Positions 60,905 through 64,000 of a stretch of 64,000 nucleotides of DNA are shown one piece after another. A program made the position numbers and the translations under genes. The stretch lies in NCBI RefSeq assembly GCF_009296175.1, contig NZ_VOSK01000013.1, positions 1 through 64,000 of the forward strand, given 5' to 3'. Under the pieces are notes generated by a model that saw nothing but the letters and a program-made list of their open reading frames with translations, was not told the origin of the DNA and did not search any database. This DNA is from Microvirga tunisiensis. GTDB taxonomy: Bacteria > Pseudomonadota > Alphaproteobacteria > Rhizobiales > Beijerinckiaceae. How positions within the stretch are numbered: position 1 is the stretch's first letter; each line of letters begins with the position of its first letter.

Positions 60905-61837
60905 TCAGTCGAACAGGCTCGACACCGAGCTTTCCGTTGCCGTGCGGCCGATAGCCTCGCCCATGAGCTGGGCGATGGAGATGACCCGGATGTTGTGGGC
61001 CACCTTCACGGCTTCTGTCGGCATGATCGAATCGGTGATCACGAGTTCCTTCAGCCGGGAGCCCGCGATGCGGGCCACCGCGCCGCCGGAGAGGACGCCG
61101 TGGGTGATGTAGGCGTAGACCTCCTTCGCCCCGTTGGCCAGGAGGGCGTCGGCGGCGTTCACCAGGGTGCCGCCGGAATCGACGATGTCGTCCATGAGGA
61201 TGCAGGAACGGCCGGACACGTCGCCGATGATGTTCATCACCTCGGACTCACCGGGACGCTCGCGGCGCTTGTCGACGATGGCGAGCGGCGCGTCGATGCG
61301 CTTGGCGAGCGCGCGGGCACGCACCACGCCGCCCACGTCAGGCGAGACCACCATGCGGTTGCCGCCGTCGAGATGATCCTTGATGTCGCGCGCCAGGGTG
61401 GGAGCGGCAAAGAGGTTGTCGGTCGGGATGTCGAAGAAGCCCTGGATCTGACCCGCATGGAGGTCCAGCGTCAGCACGCGGTCGACCCCCGCATGAGCGA
61501 TGATGTTGGCGACGAGCTTGGCGGAAATCGGGGTACGGGCGGCAGGTTTCCGGTCCTGGCGGGCATAGCCGAAATAGGGGATCACTGCCGTGATGCGGCG
61601 GGCCGAGGCCCTGCGCAGCGCATCCGTAATGATCAGAAGCTCCATCAGGTGGTCGTTCGTGGGATACGAGGTCGACTGGATGATGAAGGTATCCTCGCCG
61701 CGCACGTTTTCCTGGATCTCGACGAAGACCTCCATGTCCGCAAAGCGCCTGACCTGGGCCTTGGCCAACGGAACGTTGAGATAGGTGGAGATGGCCTCCG
61801 CCAGCGGACGATTGGAATTTCCCGCAACGAGCTTCAT
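60905..61837 (-). CDS. prs: ribose-phosphate pyrophosphokinase
   Basis: This 310-aa enzyme makes PRPP from ribose-5-phosphate and ATP. It has [78 protein letters not shown] and the PRPP loop [22 protein letters not shown] is used by the apt and pncB products in this same window. The ATG at 61837 matches the family start; 17 upstream codons in the open frame do not. Confidence 0.95.
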   Translation of the reverse strand: MKLVAGNSNRPLAEAISTYLNVPLAKAQVRRFADMEVFVEIQENVRGEDTFIIQSTSYPTNDHLMELLIITDALRRASARRITAVIPYFGYARQDRKPAARTPISAKLVANIIAHAGVDRVLTLDLHAGQIQGFFDIPTDNLFAAPTLARDIKDHLDGGNRMVVSPDVGGVVRARALAKRIDAPLAIVDKRRERPGESEVMNIIGDVSGRSCILMDDIVDSGGTLVNAADALLANGAKEVYAYITHGVLSGGAVARIAGSRLKELVITDSIMPTEAVKVAHNIRVISIAQLMGEAIGRTATESSVSSLFD

Positions 61838-61990
61838 GCAAGCAACTTTGGCTTCGAGTGACCGATAACACCCGCTGCGCAATGCCATAATTCCTGCACG
61901 GCTGGGCGCAAGGCTCTTAGCAGCGATATGAAACCGTCACAATACATGAAGGTCTTCGATACGCTGCAAGTTTGGCCTGTGGCCATGCAA

Positions 61991-62527
61991 TCACTGCATC
62001 GCAACAGGGGGTTCCTCGCCCGAGACCTCCGCTGTCTGAATGGGTGCTTCGGGCGTGGCGGGCGTTTCGGACACGGTTTCGGACTTGGACGCCGTCAGGA
62101 ATTCGGCGATCTCGTCCATGCTGGCCTGAGCCAGCTTGGCGAGTGCCGCCTTGTCGAGACTCGAGATGGAGGAGGCGGGAGCGGGGCTCGATCCCGCTAG
62201 GCGCTTGGCCCGGCGTTTCTGGGAATCGAAGACGTCCCAGACATAGGCCACCTTGGTTTCCCCATCTTCGGTCGAGGTCGACAAATAGCCGCGGACCCGG
62301 TAGCGCGCCTCGGCGCTGGCGCCGACGAGATCGACCTTGCGATCGGTTGCCGCGCTGGTCAGTTCGTCCACCAGGGCCGTGCGGATGGGAGTCGGGGCGC
62401 CGTCGATGCTCTCCAGGGCCACCACCGGAACGCCCTGCGGCGATCCGCTGAACGACCCCTGGCAGGCTCCCAGAGCCGCCGTCACGACCATGGCGGCAAG
62501 CCGTCCCGCATGCTTCATCCCGGCCAT
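61991..62527 (-). CDS. putative lipoprotein of unknown function
   Basis: This 178-aa precursor has a lipobox-like end of the signal peptide (VVTAALGAC, Cys at about 22). A mature domain follows with VPVVALESIDGAPTPIRTAL, LVDELTSAATDRKVDLVG, ARYRVRGYLSTSTEDGETKV and VAYVWDVFDSQKRRAKRL. A low-complexity Thr/Glu/Ala-rich tail ends it. I recognise no named family; similar outer-membrane lipoproteins occur near prs in Rhizobiales. A start three codons later is possible. Confidence 0.7.
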   Translation of the reverse strand: MAGMKHAGRLAAMVVTAALGACQGSFSGSPQGVPVVALESIDGAPTPIRTALVDELTSAATDRKVDLVGASAEARYRVRGYLSTSTEDGETKVAYVWDVFDSQKRRAKRLAGSSPAPASSISSLDKAALAKLAQASMDEIAEFLTASKSETVSETPATPEAPIQTAEVSGEEPPVAMQ

Positions 62528-62589
62528 GAGGGCCCCCGTTCTTGTTCTTCGTAACGAAGTTTTAAGCTTAACGGAGGCTGCCGTCCAGA

Positions 62590-63770
62590 TCACGCGCGCT
62601 TGCGTAATGCGAGGGCCAGGAAATCGAGGCCCAGGGTGATGAGACCGGCAGCCAGACCCCAGAAGGCCGATCCGATGCCGAAGAGGGTGAGTCCGGAAGC
62701 CGTGACGGCAAGGGTTACGATGGCCGGGAAGCACCTGGTGTCGTCGGAGAGGGCGGAGCCCAGGGCACCCATGAAGGCACCCATCAGAGCGAGACCCGCG
62801 ACTGTCTTGATCAATTCCGGCGGGAGCGCGCCGATCAGGCCGATGAGCGCTGCGCTGAAGGCAGCGAAGACCAGGTAGCTCAGGGCATAGCCAGGTAGCT
62901 CAGGGCATAGAACGGACCGACCATCCAGCGCTTCTTCGGGTCAGGATGCGTGTCGGGCCCGGTGCAGATCGCGGCTGAAATCGCCGCGAGGTTGCTCGTA
63001 TGGGCGCCAAAGAAGGCGGTGACGATCGAGGCGAACCCCGTCGCGGCGAGGATCGGGCTGGAAGGTGGCTCGTAGCCGGAGGCCTTGAGCACCGCGAAGC
63101 CCGGCAGGTTTTGGGAGGCCATTGTCACCACGAACAGGGGCAGGCCGAGCCCGATCAGGGCCGTGGGATCCCAGGCGGGAGCGATGAAGGTGAGGGTGGA
63201 CAGGGTGAGATCGGACGTGATCGGCTGAGCCAGGCCGCCACCGAAGGCAATGCCCAGACCGACGAAGAGCACCGCCAGCACGGCGAGGGCAGGATTGAAC
63301 AGACGGACGACGAGGAAGATGCCGACCAGGGGCAAGACGAGGCCGGGCGCTCCTTGAGCGCTTTGAAAGACCCCGACGACGAACTGAAGCAGGACGCCTG
63401 CCAGCATCGCTGCGGCGATGGGGGTGGGAATGCGCTCGATCAGCCGCCCGAACGGCTTGACGAAGCCAGCCAGCATGATGAGGCCGCCGGCCAGAAGAAA
63501 GGCGCCGACCGCAGCATGAATGGAGATGCCGGCGGAGGCCGCAATGAGGGCTGCGCCCGGGGTCGACCATGCGGTGATGATGGGCATGCGATAGCGGATG
63601 CTCAGAAAGCCGCTCGTGGCTGCCATGGCCAGGCACAGGGCTGCCACCCACGACGAGGTCTGTGCCGCATCGGCACCCACCGCCTGGGCGGCCGCGATGA
63701 TGATGGCGATCGTGCTGCCGAAACCCACCAGGGCCGCGACGACGGCTGATGTGACGATCGACAGGCGCAT
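62590..63770 (-). pseudogene. benE: benzoate/H+ symporter BenE, broken by 20-bp tandem duplication
   Basis: The N-terminal 295 residues form a BenE-type transporter (VVAALVGFGSTIAIIIAAAQ, RYRMPIITAWSTPGAALIA, FGAHTSNLAAISAAICTGPD). The frame then meets a stop after FYALSYLAMP. The cause is an exact 20-bp tandem duplication (62871-62910). Removing one copy restores FYALSYLVFAAFSAALIGLI and joins the remaining two to three helices (IKTVAGLALMGAFMGALGSAL, ending at 62590). The truncated protein lacks the last helices and is probably inactive. The ATG at 63770 is used, because the earlier ATG at 63797 falls in a dispersed repeat. Confidence 0.88.
62871..62910. repeat. exact 20-bp tandem duplication inside benE
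   Basis: The unit CCAGGTAGCTCAGGGCATAG occurs twice head to tail (62871-62890 and 62891-62910). Twenty is not a multiple of three, so the duplication shifts the frame. Confidence 0.97.
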
Positions 63771-63790
63771 GACCGGCTCCGCTGACTTCT

Positions 63791-63897
63791 GGCGCATCGT
63801 GCGGAAAACCGGATCTGGTTTTCCGCACGATGCGCCGCTAAAGGGATTGAGTATCGGGTGGACCCCAAAAGTGGTGTCCGCTTTTGGGGCCCGATGC
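63791..63897. repeat. palindromic repeat, copy C, with 20-bp perfect hairpin
   Basis: GGCGCATCGTGCGGAAAACC (63791-63810), loop GGATCT, and its exact complement (63817-63836). A second hairpin follows: CCCCAAAAG, 9 nt, CTTTTGGGG (63863-63889). The same block order occurs at 54651. Confidence 0.85.
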
Positions 63898-63951
63898 TCT
63901 AGTACTACAGCCGGGGCTTGTGCGTTGTCTTAGACACGGAGGTGTCGCGCC

Positions 63952-64000
63952 ATGACAGACGCAAGCGAGGCCCACCGCTGGGCCGATCAGTTGGACGATC
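63952..64000 (+). CDS. start of a partial CDS, possibly IS701-type transposase
   Basis: Only 16 codons are in the window: MTDASEAHRWADQLDD. The opening resembles the N-terminus of IS701/IS4-like transposases (W-A-D-E/Q-L-D), but this is too short to be sure. The preceding palindromic repeat would be a plausible insertion neighbourhood. Confidence 0.35.
   Translation, partial: MTDASEAHRWADQLDD

Noticed and set aside
1-64000. tRNA, rRNA, riboswitch or CRISPR features
   Set aside because: I looked in the intergenic regions for cloverleaf ends, rRNA-like blocks and regular repeat-spacer patterns and saw none I could defend. A covariance-model scan would be decisive.

Overview
The window is high-GC chromosomal DNA from an alphaproteobacterium, most likely of the order Hyphomicrobiales and probably near Microvirga/Methylobacteriaceae. 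This placement is inferred from gene content and regulation: an MbfA iron exporter behind a perfect Irr/ICE-type box, promoters with EcfG (GGAACC-N15-CGTT) geometry, Liv-type and His-type ABC operons, a petA-petB-petC / mtnP / apt neighbourhood, and a prs / rplY / pth / ychF neighbourhood. No rRNA, tRNA or CRISPR array was recognised. I ran no searches; all calls come from reading the sequence.

Layout. 1-1.6 kb: a decayed IS630-type transposase (two frame breaks, lost 3' end) abutting a Sel1-repeat ORF. 2.1-4.3 kb: two paralogous LuxR-type regulators with degenerate receiver domains in AT-rich surroundings. 4.4-10.8 kb: a minus-strand operon for a Liv-type ABC importer ending in a GMC oxidoreductase. 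11-16.3 kb: gabD with a probable 5' frameshift, a HAD phosphatase, glycerate 2-kinase, a soluble histidine kinase and a CsbD-like stress protein. 16.3-18.3 kb: overlapping mrp-mobA-tusA. 18.5-25.7 kb: a stress flavin-binding protein, a PQQ-type sugar dehydrogenase plus cytochrome c, pncB-pxpA, a haloacetate dehalogenase-like hydrolase, an M15-like peptidase and a DUF4112 pair. 25.7-30 kb: a polar amino-acid ABC importer with two tandem binding proteins.

30-45.4 kb: a fumarylpyruvate hydrolase-like enzyme, a DUF4142 protein split by a glycine-zipper insert, a metallophosphoesterase, mbfA, small ORFs, a NUDIX and a GNAT enzyme, a MoxR-DUF58-BatA/DUF4159 operon, then the tightly coupled DUF1285-NUDIX-DUF6111-CCA set. 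45.5-52.6 kb: hemF, trmL, the cytochrome bc1 operon, a 2H phosphoesterase-like protein, mtnP and apt. 52.7-64 kb: a double-MaoC protein, endonuclease V, a truncated globin, a frameshifted hydrolase, a 50-aa membrane protein whose start lies in a terminator-like hairpin, ychF/pth/rplY, a divergent MarR/EamA pair, prs, a lipoprotein, a benE broken by an exact 20-bp tandem duplication, and the start of what may be another transposase.

Functional threads. Import of amino acids and organic acids feeds GabD, glycerate kinase and FAH-type catabolism. The sugar dehydrogenase/cytochrome c pair and the bc1 complex are respiratory. MbfA, the CsbD protein, the PPOX-like protein and the DUF4142 protein form a stress/iron-homeostasis set; the last three share a promoter of identical geometry. 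Two families of palindromic repeats (REP-like GGCCGGG...CCGGC units and CCCAAAAGTGG/GCATCGTGCGG units) are scattered between genes of the right-hand half.
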